The notes: generated from the letters alone by a model not told the origin. A stretch of 64,000 nucleotides of DNA from Paenibacillus polymyxa (GCF_018614975.1 NZ_JAGGNR010000014.1:1-64000), one strand, 5' to 3'. Counted from the first letter of the stretch, positions 43,250 through 52,042 are shown. Made by a program: numbers and translations.

Positions 43250-43885
43250 TTACTTTACCCAGGCAAGTACCAGCCCATCGTAATCGGGCAACATCGTCGT
43301 CACCAGACGCGGGTCGCTTGCCATCTGTTCATTGAAGCGACGAACAGCAAGCACGGCCGGGCCCTGCTTGTCCGGATTCAGTGTACGACCACGCAGGAAA
43401 CAATTATCACCTACAATGACAGCACCTGGTCGGGCCAGCTTAATCGCATAATCAAGATATACCGGATAATTCTCCTTATCTGCGTCAATAAAGAAGAAAT
43501 CAAATGTGCGACCTTCTTGCTCCAATTGCTCCAGGCTATCTGCCGCCGGGCCAATGCGGTACTCCACCTTTTCGCCAAATCCGCCTTCTTCCAGATGTCC
43601 ACGCGCCATTGCCGCATATCCCTCTTTCAGTTCCAGCGAAGTCAGGGTTCCACTCTCACCCAATCCGCGTGCAATGCAGATCCCACTGTAACCGCCCAGC
43701 ACGCCGATTTCGAGCGCAGCTTCTGCTTTGGATGTCTTGGCTAGAAATGTGAGCAAACGACCATACGCCGCCGCAACCGAAACCTCAGGCATGCCGTTCG
43801 AACGTATGGCCTCTTTCACTTTCAGCAGAAGCTCATCCTCTTGAAATAAATGATTTACATATTCATCAGGGGTCAGATTCACCAC
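43250..43885 (-). CDS. Class I SAM-dependent O-methyltransferase (Methyltransf_3)
   Basis: 211 residues in the catechol/caffeoyl-CoA O-methyltransferase family. SAM motif LEIGVLGGYSGICIARGL, acidic strand SLELKEGY, and the metal/catalytic FFFIDADKENYPVYLDYA. Substrate unknown; related proteins also modify tRNA (TrmR/YrrM), so an RNA substrate is possible. The start is GTG 43885 or 43882 after AGGAGG. Divergent from ypsC. Confidence 0.9.
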   Translation of the reverse strand: MVNLTPDEYVNHLFQEDELLLKVKEAIRSNGMPEVSVAAAYGRLLTFLAKTSKAEAALEIGVLGGYSGICIARGLGESGTLTSLELKEGYAAMARGHLEEGGFGEKVEYRIGPAADSLEQLEQEGRTFDFFFIDADKENYPVYLDYAIKLARPGAVIVGDNCFLRGRTLNPDKQGPAVLAVRRFNEQMASDPRLVTTMLPDYDGLVLAWVK

Positions 43886-43913
43886 TAAAATCCTCCTTGG
43901 ACACTTGGACTGC

Positions 43914-43942
43914 TTTCCATATGGATGCCAATGTTCTATAAT
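43914..43942 (+). promoter_or_regulatory. Probable ypsC promoter
   Basis: TTTCCA (43914-43919) and TATAAT (43937-43942), spacer 17 bp. It gives a leader of about 160 nt. Confidence 0.5.
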
Positions 43943-43963
43943 AAATGTTTGTTATCAACACAG

Positions 43964-44092
43964 GCGGTTGACTGGTGCATCTCCTCGAAAGAGGAGTGCA
44001 TACGTTCACCGCATTTCTCATTGTAAGTTTTTTCACGGAAAGCGGCAAGGCCGCGCCGTCACTATACAGCAGAGAGAAGGATATTCCTTCTC
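43964..44092 (+). ncRNA. Structured leader RNA upstream of ypsC (three hairpins)
   Basis: Hairpin 1 (43964-44012): GCGGT/ACCGC closes TGCA/TGCA and CTCCTC-GAAA-GAGGAG. Hairpin 2 (44035-44059): ACGG/CCGT around GCGGC-AAG-GCCGC. Hairpin 3 (44074-44092): GAGAAGGA-TAT-TCCTTCTC, ending 8-10 nt before the ribosome site. I do not recognise a known riboswitch class, and RNase P RNA is excluded by length and lack of its core motifs. Confidence 0.55.
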
Positions 44093-44112
44093 CAGCTTGA
44101 AATGGAGTTGAA

Positions 44113-45276
44113 ATGAATCACATGGCTCAATTGCAATTGATTGCAACCTCGGCGATGGGACTCGAGGCTGTTGTTGCCCGGGAACTGAAGCAACTGGGGT
44201 ATGAAGATGTTACGATCGACAATGGCCGGGTTTTCTTTACAGGAGATTATATTGATATATGCCGGTGTAATCTGTGGCTGAGAAGTTCGGATCGTGTATT
44301 GGTTAAAATGGGTGAATTCCCTGCCACGACTTTCGACGAATTGTTTGAAGGCACCAAAGCACTGCCTTGGGAAGAGTGGATTCCAGCCGACGGCGAATTC
44401 CCTGTAGAGGGTCGTTCTCAAAAATCCCAGTTAAGCAGTGTGCCTGCATCACAAGGAATCGTGAAAAAAGCAATCGTAGAGAAACTGAAGCTGACTTATG
44501 ACACAGAGTGGTTCCCAGAGGATGGGTCTCGCTATGTGATTGAGGTCATTCTGCTGAACGATCGCGCCCTGCTTACTTTAGATACAACGGGACCAGGTCT
44601 GCATAAACGGGGTTATCGTAAACTCGTCACCGAAGCACCACTCAAAGAAACACTTGCTGCCGCTCTTATTCAGCTCAGCCGCTGGAATGTATCCCGTCCA
44701 TTCTATGACCCATGCTGCGGATCAGGCACAATGCTGATCGAAGCCGCTATGATCGGCTGGAACATTGCACCAGGACTTCGTCGGACCTTCAACTCAGAGG
44801 ACTGGGCTGTCATTCCCGAAGAATTGTGGGAACAGGCACGCGAAGAAGCATTCGATGCTGTGCGAGACGATGTCCCGTTACAGATTTCAGGCAGCGATAT
44901 CGATCCCGAAGCCATTGAGGTCGCTCAGGCTGCGATCAAAAGTGCCGGCTTCGCCAAAGATATTGAAGTCAGCGTTCTGCCCGCTCATCGCGCAAGACCA
45001 CAGGGTGAATATGGTGTTATCATTACCAATCCCCCATATGGTGAACGTTTGAGTGAAGAAAAAGAAGTCCAGAAGCTGCTCCGCACATTAGGGCGCAGTT
45101 ACCTCGACATGCCGACATGGTCCTTTTTTGCAATCACGTCAACCAAAGCTTTCGAGGAGTATTTCGGCCACAAGGCAGACAAACGTCGTAAACTGTTCAA
45201 CGGAAGAATTGAAACCCAGTACTATCAGTATTTGGGCCCACTGCCCCCGCGAAATAAAGCACCACAATCCTCATAA
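44113..45276 (+). CDS. ypsC: 23S rRNA (guanine-N2) methyltransferase-type protein YpsC (RlmL-like)
   Basis: 387 residues: N-terminal ferredoxin-like/THUMP part (1-165) and a Rossmann methyltransferase with DPCCGSGTMLIEAAM, SGSDIDPEAIEVAQ and the base-flipping motif NPPYGERL. It transfers a methyl group from SAM to an rRNA guanine, judged by family. The first ATG (GGAG 6 nt upstream) is used. The long structured leader is unusual for such a gene. Confidence 0.93.
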   Translation: MNHMAQLQLIATSAMGLEAVVARELKQLGYEDVTIDNGRVFFTGDYIDICRCNLWLRSSDRVLVKMGEFPATTFDELFEGTKALPWEEWIPADGEFPVEGRSQKSQLSSVPASQGIVKKAIVEKLKLTYDTEWFPEDGSRYVIEVILLNDRALLTLDTTGPGLHKRGYRKLVTEAPLKETLAAALIQLSRWNVSRPFYDPCCGSGTMLIEAAMIGWNIAPGLRRTFNSEDWAVIPEELWEQAREEAFDAVRDDVPLQISGSDIDPEAIEVAQAAIKSAGFAKDIEVSVLPAHRARPQGEYGVIITNPPYGERLSEEKEVQKLLRTLGRSYLDMPTWSFFAITSTKAFEEYFGHKADKRRKLFNGRIETQYYQYLGPLPPRNKAPQSS

Positions 45277-45289
45277 TCAATGCCAATAC

Positions 45290-45327
45290 AAAGTGCTCCT
45301 GCCATCCATGGCTGGGGCGCTTTTTTT
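45290..45327 (+). terminator. ypsC terminator
   Basis: AGTGCTCC-GCCAT pairs with ATGGC-GGGGCGCT and is followed by TTTTTTT. Confidence 0.85.
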
Positions 45328-45490
45328 AGTGTGCTTATCTGGTCATATGAATTCGCCTTCATCGGCTTTCCTTGGACATAATTTGATTCTACCAGACGCA
45401 TAGTTGAAAACCCATGAGGCCACGCTATAATGGATGGAGCCCTATTTTACATTCCGATTACAAAACCACAAAAGCAAGGGGGACATACAT

Positions 45491-47491
45491 ATGGTTGTCA
45501 CTCGGCCTACGCGCAGCTCTATGCCACGCGGGCTTCTGAATCATCCACTAACGTTATATCTTATTTTTCTTGTGTTCATGCTGCTCAAACTCATGTGGCT
45601 CCATCACAATCTTCACGCCTACAATATTACGATGGGACTTCTGGATAAAGTCATTGCCATTGGATCTTTACTGCTCCTGTCCTTCTGGACCTGGTGGCTG
45701 CCCCGTAGAGGCATGATCGTCTCTCTCGCTGTGCTTAATTTGCTGCTTACGGGACTAATCTACGCCGATATGGTGTATTATCGCTATTTTCAGGATTTCT
45801 TGACCATCCCGGTATTGTTGCAGGCCAGACAAGTTGACGCACTGGGTGACAGCATCGCTACACTGATCTACACAAGTGATCTCTGGTTCTTTGCCGACTG
45901 GCTTGTCGTCATTCCGTTCGCAGCGATCGTACTGTTCAGCAGACGTTTTCGTTCGAGGCACTCCAGTACATCTGTTACTGGTTACGGGAGTTATACGTAT
46001 AACGATGGCAAGGCACGGTTGCGCCGCCGTCTCACGGCTGGCAGCATCGCCCTTGTGCTGGGACTTGGCCTCGCTGTCGGCCCGATTTATTTTTACAGCA
46101 AAACATGGGCCAAAGGCCTGTTCGATAACAACTGGTGGAATGTATCCATGTATAATGTGACCGGACTGCTCGCTTTTCACGGTTATGATCTGTACAACTA
46201 TGCCAAAGACCACATCGGCTCCGGCCCACAGGCTGATCCCGCTGATGTTGAGCAAGCAAAAGCGTTTTTCGCTGAAAGGCAAGGAACTGCCACGCAGAAT
46301 GATGCCTTGTTTGGCAAATATAAAGACAGCAATGTGATTGTTGTTCAGGGTGAGGCTTTTATGAACTTCATGATTGGCAAGAGCATTGGCGGTCAGGAGA
46401 TCACACCCCATTTCAACGAACTGATGAAGGAAAGTCAGTATTACAGTCACTTTTACCACCAGACAGGTCAGGGCAGAACGTCAGATGCCGATTTTGGCGC
46501 AAACATTTCCTTGCATCCACTTCCGGTTGGATCAGCCTTTGTACGATATGCAGACCATACGTATGATTCCCTTCCTTCCATCCTGAAGGATAACGGGTAT
46601 AACACCAACGTATTTCACGCTTATGAGAGTGGCTTCTGGAATCGGTATACGATGTATCAGAATATGAAGTACGACAAGTTTTATAGTAAAAATGATTTTG
46701 CACAGGATGACCCGCTTGGCTGGTCCCTGTCTGATGAATCCTTTTTCCGGCAATCCGTTGAGAAAATGAGTAGTGAGGTGACCGCACCGTTCTATTCCTT
46801 CCTAATCACTCTTACCAGTCACCACCCATATCCCCTGCCTAAAGAGAAACAGCAGCTGAATGTAGGCGAATTCGAGGGAACCATGCTTGGTAACTATCTG
46901 CAATCCGTTCATTACGTGGATTCGGCACTCGGCAAGATGGTCGAGGACCTGAAAAATCGGGGATTATGGGAAAATACCATTTTTATGTTCTACGGAGACC
47001 ACGACAACTCGATTAAGGAACAATCGCAATACGAGCAGTTCTTAGGACGATCGCTGAACGAACTCGATATGGCACAGATCATGAACGAGGTTCCCCTGCT
47101 CGTGCATTTACCGGACGGAGCAGCTGCCGGAACCATCGACGAACCTTCGGGACAACTGGACATCACGCCATCCGTATTGCATCTGCTCGGCGTATCCGAC
47201 CAGTCCTATTATCATATGGGTAACGACGTATATGACGGGTCTGCACGTACGATTGTACTGCGTAATGGCGCATTTTCGGATGGTTCTGTATTCTATATTC
47301 CATCGGATGATTATATCTACGAGAATGGCGTTTGTTATGACCTGTCAACTCGTGACAAAACAGATATTAACGCCTGCCGTCCTGGTCATGATGAAGCAGC
47401 CAAGCGATTGCATGTCTCGGATACGGTGATTACCTATGATTTGATTCAGCGCTTTCGAGAGGAAGACAGTTCATCAGCAACATCGCAATGA
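45491..47491 (+). CDS. LTA synthase family protein (LtaS/YqgS-type sulfatase fold)
   Basis: 666 residues. Four to five N-terminal membrane helices (about 15-185) and an extracellular sulfatase-like domain. The nucleophile Thr330 lies in YHQTGQGRTSDADF, a metal Glu in VVQGEAFMNF, and late metal ligands in YGDHDNS. Relatives polymerise or prime glycerol-phosphate chains of lipoteichoic acid from phosphatidylglycerol. ATG 45491 follows AAGGGGG. Whether it is the main synthase or a YqgS/YvgJ-like accessory cannot be told. Confidence 0.9.
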   Translation: MVVTRPTRSSMPRGLLNHPLTLYLIFLVFMLLKLMWLHHNLHAYNITMGLLDKVIAIGSLLLLSFWTWWLPRRGMIVSLAVLNLLLTGLIYADMVYYRYFQDFLTIPVLLQARQVDALGDSIATLIYTSDLWFFADWLVVIPFAAIVLFSRRFRSRHSSTSVTGYGSYTYNDGKARLRRRLTAGSIALVLGLGLAVGPIYFYSKTWAKGLFDNNWWNVSMYNVTGLLAFHGYDLYNYAKDHIGSGPQADPADVEQAKAFFAERQGTATQNDALFGKYKDSNVIVVQGEAFMNFMIGKSIGGQEITPHFNELMKESQYYSHFYHQTGQGRTSDADFGANISLHPLPVGSAFVRYADHTYDSLPSILKDNGYNTNVFHAYESGFWNRYTMYQNMKYDKFYSKNDFAQDDPLGWSLSDESFFRQSVEKMSSEVTAPFYSFLITLTSHHPYPLPKEKQQLNVGEFEGTMLGNYLQSVHYVDSALGKMVEDLKNRGLWENTIFMFYGDHDNSIKEQSQYEQFLGRSLNELDMAQIMNEVPLLVHLPDGAAAGTIDEPSGQLDITPSVLHLLGVSDQSYYHMGNDVYDGSARTIVLRNGAFSDGSVFYIPSDDYIYENGVCYDLSTRDKTDINACRPGHDEAAKRLHVSDTVITYDLIQRFREEDSSSATSQ

Positions 47492-47567
47492 GCAATATCG
47501 AAATGACAAGCTAAACAAATACACAAAATGAATTGAATTTGAAGATAAAGAGGGGAACTTGCATTAC

Positions 47568-47996
47568 ATGACATCACACACCGAACCACTCAATATTGAA
47601 CAGAAATTGTTCGATGCAGCCGCAAAATTTGTGAAGCAACGTTATCCTCAGGGATGGGGCGGTGCGGGTGCCGCCTATACCGAAGCTGGTTCCCTGCTGA
47701 TTAGTGTAGCTCCAGAGGTCATCAACGATGCCACGCATCTGTGTATGGAAACAGGAGCTTATCTGGAAGCCCACAAATTGAACGAGCGCGTTACCCACTC
47801 CCTCTGTATCGCTCGTGATGATGAGCATTCAGAATTCAAGGTCCTTACACCTTGCGGTGTATGTCAGGAACGATTATTTTACTGGGGTGAAGAAGTCAAG
47901 GCTGCCGTATACGATCCTTCTGGTCAACTGGTCTTCAAAAGACTGGATGAGATCCAGCCTTATCATTGGTCCAAGGCATATCGGGATAAAAAGTAA
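47568..47996 (+). CDS. Cytidine deaminase-like protein (blasticidin-S deaminase type)
   Basis: 142 residues with the zinc motif CMETGAYLEAHK (C-x-E) and TPCGVCQERL (P-C-x-x-C), as in CDA-fold deaminases; a Cys replaces the usual His in the first ligand position. The fold removes amino groups from cytidine-like compounds; the true substrate is not clear. GAGGGG lies 12 nt before ATG 47568; a TTG at 47559 is the alternative. It lies 76 bp after the LTA-synthase gene. Confidence 0.8.
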   Translation: MTSHTEPLNIEQKLFDAAAKFVKQRYPQGWGGAGAAYTEAGSLLISVAPEVINDATHLCMETGAYLEAHKLNERVTHSLCIARDDEHSEFKVLTPCGVCQERLFYWGEEVKAAVYDPSGQLVFKRLDEIQPYHWSKAYRDKK

Positions 47997-48077
47997 TCTC
48001 CTTGCGAATTATAGAAAGTGGCTTTATAATTGTAACTACATTAGTTTCAACTAAAAGGATAATGGAGGTTTAACATA

Positions 48078-48803
48078 ATGAATATTGAGATATGGTCTGA
48101 TTTTCTGTGCCCTTTCTGTTATATCGGCAAACGCCGCCTGGAGAATGTACTGGAACAATTCCCACACCGTAATGAAGTGAAGCTGCAATTCAAAAGCTTC
48201 GAGCTTGATCCAAACGCTGCATTGAACCCAGGCAAAACCAATTCGGAATATCTGGCTGCCAAATATAATATGAGCGTGGAACAGGCCAAAGGTATGAATG
48301 CCCAGATGAATGCCAATGCTCGTACGGCAGGACTGGAATACAATATCGATGCCATGATCCCTACGAACTCCTTCTCAGCTCACCGCTTGACACACTGGGC
48401 AGATACACAAGGTAAAGCCCTTGAACTAAGTGAACGGATATTCCAAGCTGTGTTTATTGAAGGTAAACACTCCGGCGACCCTGAAGTGTTGGCTCAGTTA
48501 GCAGAGGAAGTCGGCTTGGATCGAGATGCAGCTACGGCAGTGCTGTCCAGTGATCAATTCACCGACAATGTCCGCGCTGACCAAGCGGAAGGCGAGCAAC
48601 TCGGCATCCGCGGTGTGCCGTTCTTCGTATTCGACCGCAAGTTCGCCGTATCTGGCGCACAGCCGGACGAGGTGTTCCTGGATGCCATTCAAAAAGCATG
48701 GGACGATCGTTCCCCATTGACCATGATTGAATCCAACACAACAGAAACAGACGGCAGTGGCATCTGCACAGATGACGGCTGCGAAGTCCCGAAAAAAAAT
48801 TAA
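48078..48803 (+). CDS. DsbA family oxidoreductase (FrnE/YwbO-like)
   Basis: 241 residues. Thioredoxin-fold motif CPFC at residues 11-14 (WSDFLCPFCYIGKRRLE), the cis-Pro in GVPFFVFDRKFAVSGAQ and the FrnE-type helical insert. A further Cys pair lies near the C-terminus (GICTDDGCEVP). No signal peptide, so it is cytosolic. ATG 48078 follows GGAGG. Confidence 0.9.
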   Translation: MNIEIWSDFLCPFCYIGKRRLENVLEQFPHRNEVKLQFKSFELDPNAALNPGKTNSEYLAAKYNMSVEQAKGMNAQMNANARTAGLEYNIDAMIPTNSFSAHRLTHWADTQGKALELSERIFQAVFIEGKHSGDPEVLAQLAEEVGLDRDAATAVLSSDQFTDNVRADQAEGEQLGIRGVPFFVFDRKFAVSGAQPDEVFLDAIQKAWDDRSPLTMIESNTTETDGSGICTDDGCEVPKKN

Positions 48804-48812
48804 GCCAATTCA

Positions 48813-48862
48813 CAAAAAAAGTAGCAGGATCCAGGGATACCCTTGGATCCTGCTACTTTTTT
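48813..48862. terminator. Bidirectional terminator after the FrnE-like gene
   Basis: GTAGCAGGATCCA (48821-48833) pairs with TGGATCCTGCTAC (48844-48856), with A7 and T6-7 tracts outside. Confidence 0.9.
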
Positions 48863-48926
48863 ATATGCTTTTTAATTACCCACCAAACCTAAAGATATAT
48901 TTATAATTTTCACGATAACGAAGTGG

Positions 48927-49037
48927 GCAGAACAAAGCTGGAGAAGCGGAGCGCTCGCATTTATCCCCGGATTTCTCCCATGATACAGGGACTTTCAAAA
49001 AAATCCGGGGATAACGGCAATGGAAAGATTGTTCTGC
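48927..49037. repeat. Nested palindromic intergenic repeat (REP/MITE-like)
   Basis: Outer arms GCAGAACAA (48927-48935) and TTGTTCTGC (49029-49037) enclose perfect 14-bp inner arms TTATCCCCGGATTT (48961-48974) and its complement (49001-49014). GAGCGCTC lies between the arms. It has no ORF and occupies most of the 355-bp gap between the FrnE-like and aldo/keto reductase genes. From memory, similar GGAGCG...CCCCGGATTT blocks recur in Paenibacillus genomes, so this is probably one copy of a dispersed repeat. Confidence 0.6.
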
Positions 49038-49158
49038 ACACGTAGTGTCTTAGCATGACCGATTATCCTTACATCTTAACCTCACGAAAGAACGATTCCG
49101 TAACCGGAACAACCACCAGTAGTTCATCAAACAATTATATTCAATTAGCGCCACCCAC

Positions 49159-49989
49159 TCAATCCCAGAACAGTTGATCTGGATGTGGGCCCGTCCGCTT
49201 ATCTGAATCCATTGCATCAATCTGTCTCAACTCATCCGGTGTCAATTCAAAGTCAAAGATGTCCGCATTCTCACGAATACGCTCCGGGGTAACCGACTTC
49301 GGAATCGTCACAATCTGATTCTGAATATCCCAGCGCAGAATGATCTGTGCTGGCGTTTTCCCATATTTCTGGGCCAGTGCTTTGAGGGTGGACTCTTGGT
49401 TCAGCTTGCCTTTCATGATCGGGCTCCAAGCCTCCAGTTGAATTCCCTGCGCCCCGCAGAAATCCTGAAGTTCCTGCTGGATCAGACCCGGATGCAGCTC
49501 TACCTGATTTACCGCAGGCACCGTTCCGCCCTCATCTATGATATCTTGCAGATGATGTACTTGAAAATTACTCACACCAATCGCACGAATACTTCCTTCG
49601 CTATATAGACGCTCGAATGCTCTCCACGTCTCCTTGTACTGGTCTCTGCCAGGCCAGTGAATTAAATAAAGATCAATCACATTCAGTCCAAGTGCTTTCT
49701 GACTGGCTTCAAATGCTCTCAACGTTGAATCAAATCCCTGATCCTCATTCCAGAGCTTGGTCGTCACAAACAGTTCGTTACGGGCAACACCACTGCTTGC
49801 AATAGCTTGTCCCACTTCTTCTTCATTGCCATAGATGGACGCGGTATCAATACTGCGATATCCAACCTCCAAAGCGGTCTCAACCGCCTGTTGTACTTCC
49901 TTACCTTTTGCTTTATATGTTCCAAATCCTAGCCATGGCATCGTTACTCCGTTGTTCAGAATCGTACAATCTGTAATATGTTTTGTCAT
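49159..49989 (-). CDS. Aldo/keto reductase (YvgN/YtbE-like)
   Basis: 276 residues, a TIM-barrel NADPH-dependent reductase of small aldehydes such as methylglyoxal. The catalytic tetrad is visible: Asp and Tyr in IDTASIYGNEEEVG, Lys in VTTKLWN, His in LYLIHWPG. The coenzyme motif IPKSVTPERIREN follows. ATG 49989 has GGGAGG 7 nt upstream; the longer in-frame extension to 50130 lacks a site. Confidence 0.95.
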   Translation of the reverse strand: MTKHITDCTILNNGVTMPWLGFGTYKAKGKEVQQAVETALEVGYRSIDTASIYGNEEEVGQAIASSGVARNELFVTTKLWNEDQGFDSTLRAFEASQKALGLNVIDLYLIHWPGRDQYKETWRAFERLYSEGSIRAIGVSNFQVHHLQDIIDEGGTVPAVNQVELHPGLIQQELQDFCGAQGIQLEAWSPIMKGKLNQESTLKALAQKYGKTPAQIILRWDIQNQIVTIPKSVTPERIRENADIFDFELTPDELRQIDAMDSDKRTGPHPDQLFWD

Positions 49990-50163
49990 TCTGTACCTCC
50001 CGTATGGAATTTTACCTGCTCTTGTTCTATTAACCTTCTCACAGAATTTTAAGCGACCATTCGACATACTGTCGGAGTAGATCCATGGATCGAGAGTCGT
50101 TGCAAAAGACATGAAGAACCCGCAAAGCATTACTGCCCTGCGGGTTCTGGTGTGACAGGAACA

Positions 50164-50445
50164 TTATAAATTCCCTTGACCGTGCTGACTCTGGATTGAA
50201 TTCAATCTTCTCTTCTCCTCGATGAACATTTCCTCTGCCAACTCAACACCTTGCCCTCCGAGTGAAAGCTCTGCTTGTCGCATCGCCTGCTCCGTGTGTG
50301 CCAGACGACGTTCCGCCTGTACAATGGTCTGTGCCGTCGGATGAGACATGGCCTGAGATACAGCATAATGAAGCTTGTTCACCGCATTTTGCGCCTGAGA
50401 TACGGTGGTATCGGCTTGCAAACTGGAATCATAACGCTTCGGCAT
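50164..50445 (-). CDS. Small helical hypothetical protein
   Basis: 93 residues, fully helical and Ala/Gln/Glu-rich (SQAQNAVNKLHYAVSQAMSH, then VQAERRLAHTEQAMRQAEL). It resembles small DUF2564-type spore-former proteins in style, but I cannot confirm the family. AAGGAGG lies 8 nt before the ATG, so translation is well supported. No membrane segment. Downstream is only a weak hairpin (AGAACCCGCA/TGCGGGTTCT, 50115-50148). Confidence 0.75.
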   Translation of the reverse strand: MPKRYDSSLQADTTVSQAQNAVNKLHYAVSQAMSHPTAQTIVQAERRLAHTEQAMRQAELSLGGQGVELAEEMFIEEKRRLNSIQSQHGQGNL

Positions 50446-50595
50446 GAGTATTCCTCCTTGGGATTATCATGTTCCTGTTACCCCTTTAGGATGGATAACA
50501 CAAGCCTTCCTTATTCTTCTTTTGTGTTTTTATCGTAACTTTAGTTGATTTCGCTACGTTTATTAGATAATCATGCCGAATCAGGAGGAAATCAT

Positions 50596-50994
50596 TTGAA
50601 GAAAATAGTATTGACTCTCTGCCTGTTGCCTTTGCTCATTTGGTTACAAGCCTGCACTCCTGCCGCATATGAGATAGAAGGATATACCGGCTCATACATT
50701 AACCCCGACATCCCCGTCCCAACCAATGCAAAACTTATTGAAGGCTTAGCCTATTCCGATGATCCCAACTTTAAAAAAGGCGCTAAGTATGAGCTGAAAC
50801 ATATTGGAGGTGAGCAAGGACTCTACCCACCAATGGATTATTTTCAAAAGTTAGCGGATACAGGCTGGGTGGAATTAGAGGAAGAACGGCTGGGGCATGT
50901 ACATTTTCTGAAAAAGGATAATACCGTCATCGCCATTGAAATTCGAGAAGATACCTTCCAAATTACTGAAATGGTCAAAGGTGCTATGGAGTAA
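50596..50994 (+). CDS. Small lipoprotein
   Basis: 132 residues. The lipobox LQAC follows a hydrophobic signal (KKIVLTLCLLPLLIWLQAC), so the mature protein is lipid-anchored outside the membrane. The rest is a compact domain (NPDIPVPTNAKLIEG, then DYFQKLADTGWVELEEERLG) like small substrate-binding or assembly lipoproteins; family unknown. The start is TTG 50596 with CAGGAGG 7 nt upstream. Confidence 0.8.
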   Translation: MKKIVLTLCLLPLLIWLQACTPAAYEIEGYTGSYINPDIPVPTNAKLIEGLAYSDDPNFKKGAKYELKHIGGEQGLYPPMDYFQKLADTGWVELEEERLGHVHFLKKDNTVIAIEIREDTFQITEMVKGAME

Positions 50995-51023
50995 CACATC
51001 CTTTCACTGCTACCCAAACGCAA

Positions 51024-51083
51024 AGAAAGGAGAGGCACGTAGCCCCTCCCTTCCGGTGTGTGGACGGTTTTCGTCCGTCCACC
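51024..51083. terminator. Double hairpin terminator between the lipoprotein and yuzB
   Basis: GTGGACGG/CCGTCCAC (51060-51082) stands next to AAGG-GAGGC/GCC-CTCCCTT (51024-51052). On the minus strand the second hairpin ends in TTTCTTTG. Confidence 0.6.
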
Positions 51084-51096
51084 TTGTTATATCCTG

Positions 51097-51318
51097 TTAC
51101 TTCACGAACTTTGCGACTTTAGCGAGCACTTCTTCTTCTGTCGGCGCACTGATATACCGACCATTAATAAAGACAAATGCACGTTTCGCGCAAGGACCGC
51201 AATAGGATTTGCACCCAATCTTGATCTCCGTGTCTGGAGCCATTTTTTGCAACTTGGGCACAATCGATTTCAGTCGGACATGATTACACTTTTCGCATAC
51301 GCGGATATCGTTAGCCAT
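51097..51318 (-). CDS. yuzB: DUF1450 (YuzB-type) protein
   Basis: 73 residues with CEKCNH at the start and GCKSYCGPCAKRAFVFINGRY, the Cys pattern of DUF1450/YuzB thioredoxin-like ferredoxin-fold proteins. Function unknown; the cysteines could hold a metal or Fe-S cluster. It follows the HesB-like gene by 21 bp, so the pair is probably an operon. Confidence 0.85.
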   Translation of the reverse strand: MANDIRVCEKCNHVRLKSIVPKLQKMAPDTEIKIGCKSYCGPCAKRAFVFINGRYISAPTEEEVLAKVAKFVK

Positions 51319-51339
51319 GAGTTCCCCTTCTTCGCACCC

Positions 51340-51642
51340 TTAGTGGTCGCCGTGATTACCTTGGGACGGATTCGTAATAACAAATCCCTCTTCCGGGAAG
51401 TAGAGGTAATCAATTTTAACACCGTTCAACAAAGGCTGATCATTCGCGAGAATGACATCAATCTCTTTATCGGTAGATACAACCGTATCATTTTCTTTTG
51501 GTGTGTCGAGATCAAGCCCGTAGTGAGCATGGTCACCATGTGCATGTGTGATGACAACGCGCAGTTTTTTTCCTTCATTCTCCGGCTTGTCCAATTCAAG
51601 CTTCAATACTTTAGCAGCATTACGCGTAATTTTGCAGTTCAT
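51340..51642 (-). CDS. HesB/IscA-fold protein lacking the cluster cysteines
   Basis: 100 residues with the Fe-S_biosyn (HesB) fold pattern (ITRNAAKVLKLELDKPENEG, YGLDLDTPKENDTVV, INGV-like LLNGVKIDYL, EEGFVITNP). The three cysteines that bind iron in IscA are missing; only Cys3 is present. This matches YneR-type proteins of Bacilli. His-rich ends (HAHGDHAHYG, NHGDH) might bind metal. ATG 51642 is 9 nt after AGGAG; the ATG at 51651 overlaps it. Confidence 0.75.
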   Translation of the reverse strand: MNCKITRNAAKVLKLELDKPENEGKKLRVVITHAHGDHAHYGLDLDTPKENDTVVSTDKEIDVILANDQPLLNGVKIDYLYFPEEGFVITNPSQGNHGDH

Positions 51643-51784
51643 TCTCTTCATCTCCTATATTGTAATTGCAGGTTTCAACAATTTCAGCATCTTAAACTAC
51701 AGCATCTATTGTAAAGAAAGTTACCGCTCTTCGCAATAACATTGATGCGAATTCAATGTTAAAATGATCCCCTGGGGCCGCAAA

Positions 51785-52042
51785 TTAAGAAGGTGCCCCC
51801 TCCTGAAGCACAGGATATTTACGTTCTGCCCGGCTCACAAACCAGTTCATCAGAATCAAAGTGACCCCGATATCATCGATGGGCATAAACGGCATCACGT
51901 CAGGAAGTACCCAGTACAGCAGCGCTGGAATAATAAACAGCAGCTTTTCTCCCAAAGGAATCTGCGGAGCCCGGAGCAGCCGGGGGAGCCTTTTGAAAAC
52001 TTGTGTCCATCGTTTGAACGACAGCAGTCTTCTCCACTTCAT
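51785..52042 (-). CDS. DUF1232 (YkvA-type) membrane protein
   Basis: 85 residues with the DUF1232 core KLLFIIPALLYWVLPDVMPF and PIDDIGVTLILMNWF, two membrane segments. Function unknown. GGAGG lies 8 nt before the ATG. Single gene. Confidence 0.8.
   Translation of the reverse strand: MKWRRLLSFKRWTQVFKRLPRLLRAPQIPLGEKLLFIIPALLYWVLPDVMPFMPIDDIGVTLILMNWFVSRAERKYPVLQEGAPS

Noticed and set aside
43950..44112. RNase P RNA, which is next to ypsC in Bacillus
   Set aside because: The region is too short (about 160 nt) and lacks the GAGGAAAGUCC-type core; kept only as an unknown leader.
45755..46459. 234-residue open frame on the minus strand
   Set aside because: It lies wholly antisense to the LTA-synthase gene, which has clear domains; no ribosome site or family match.
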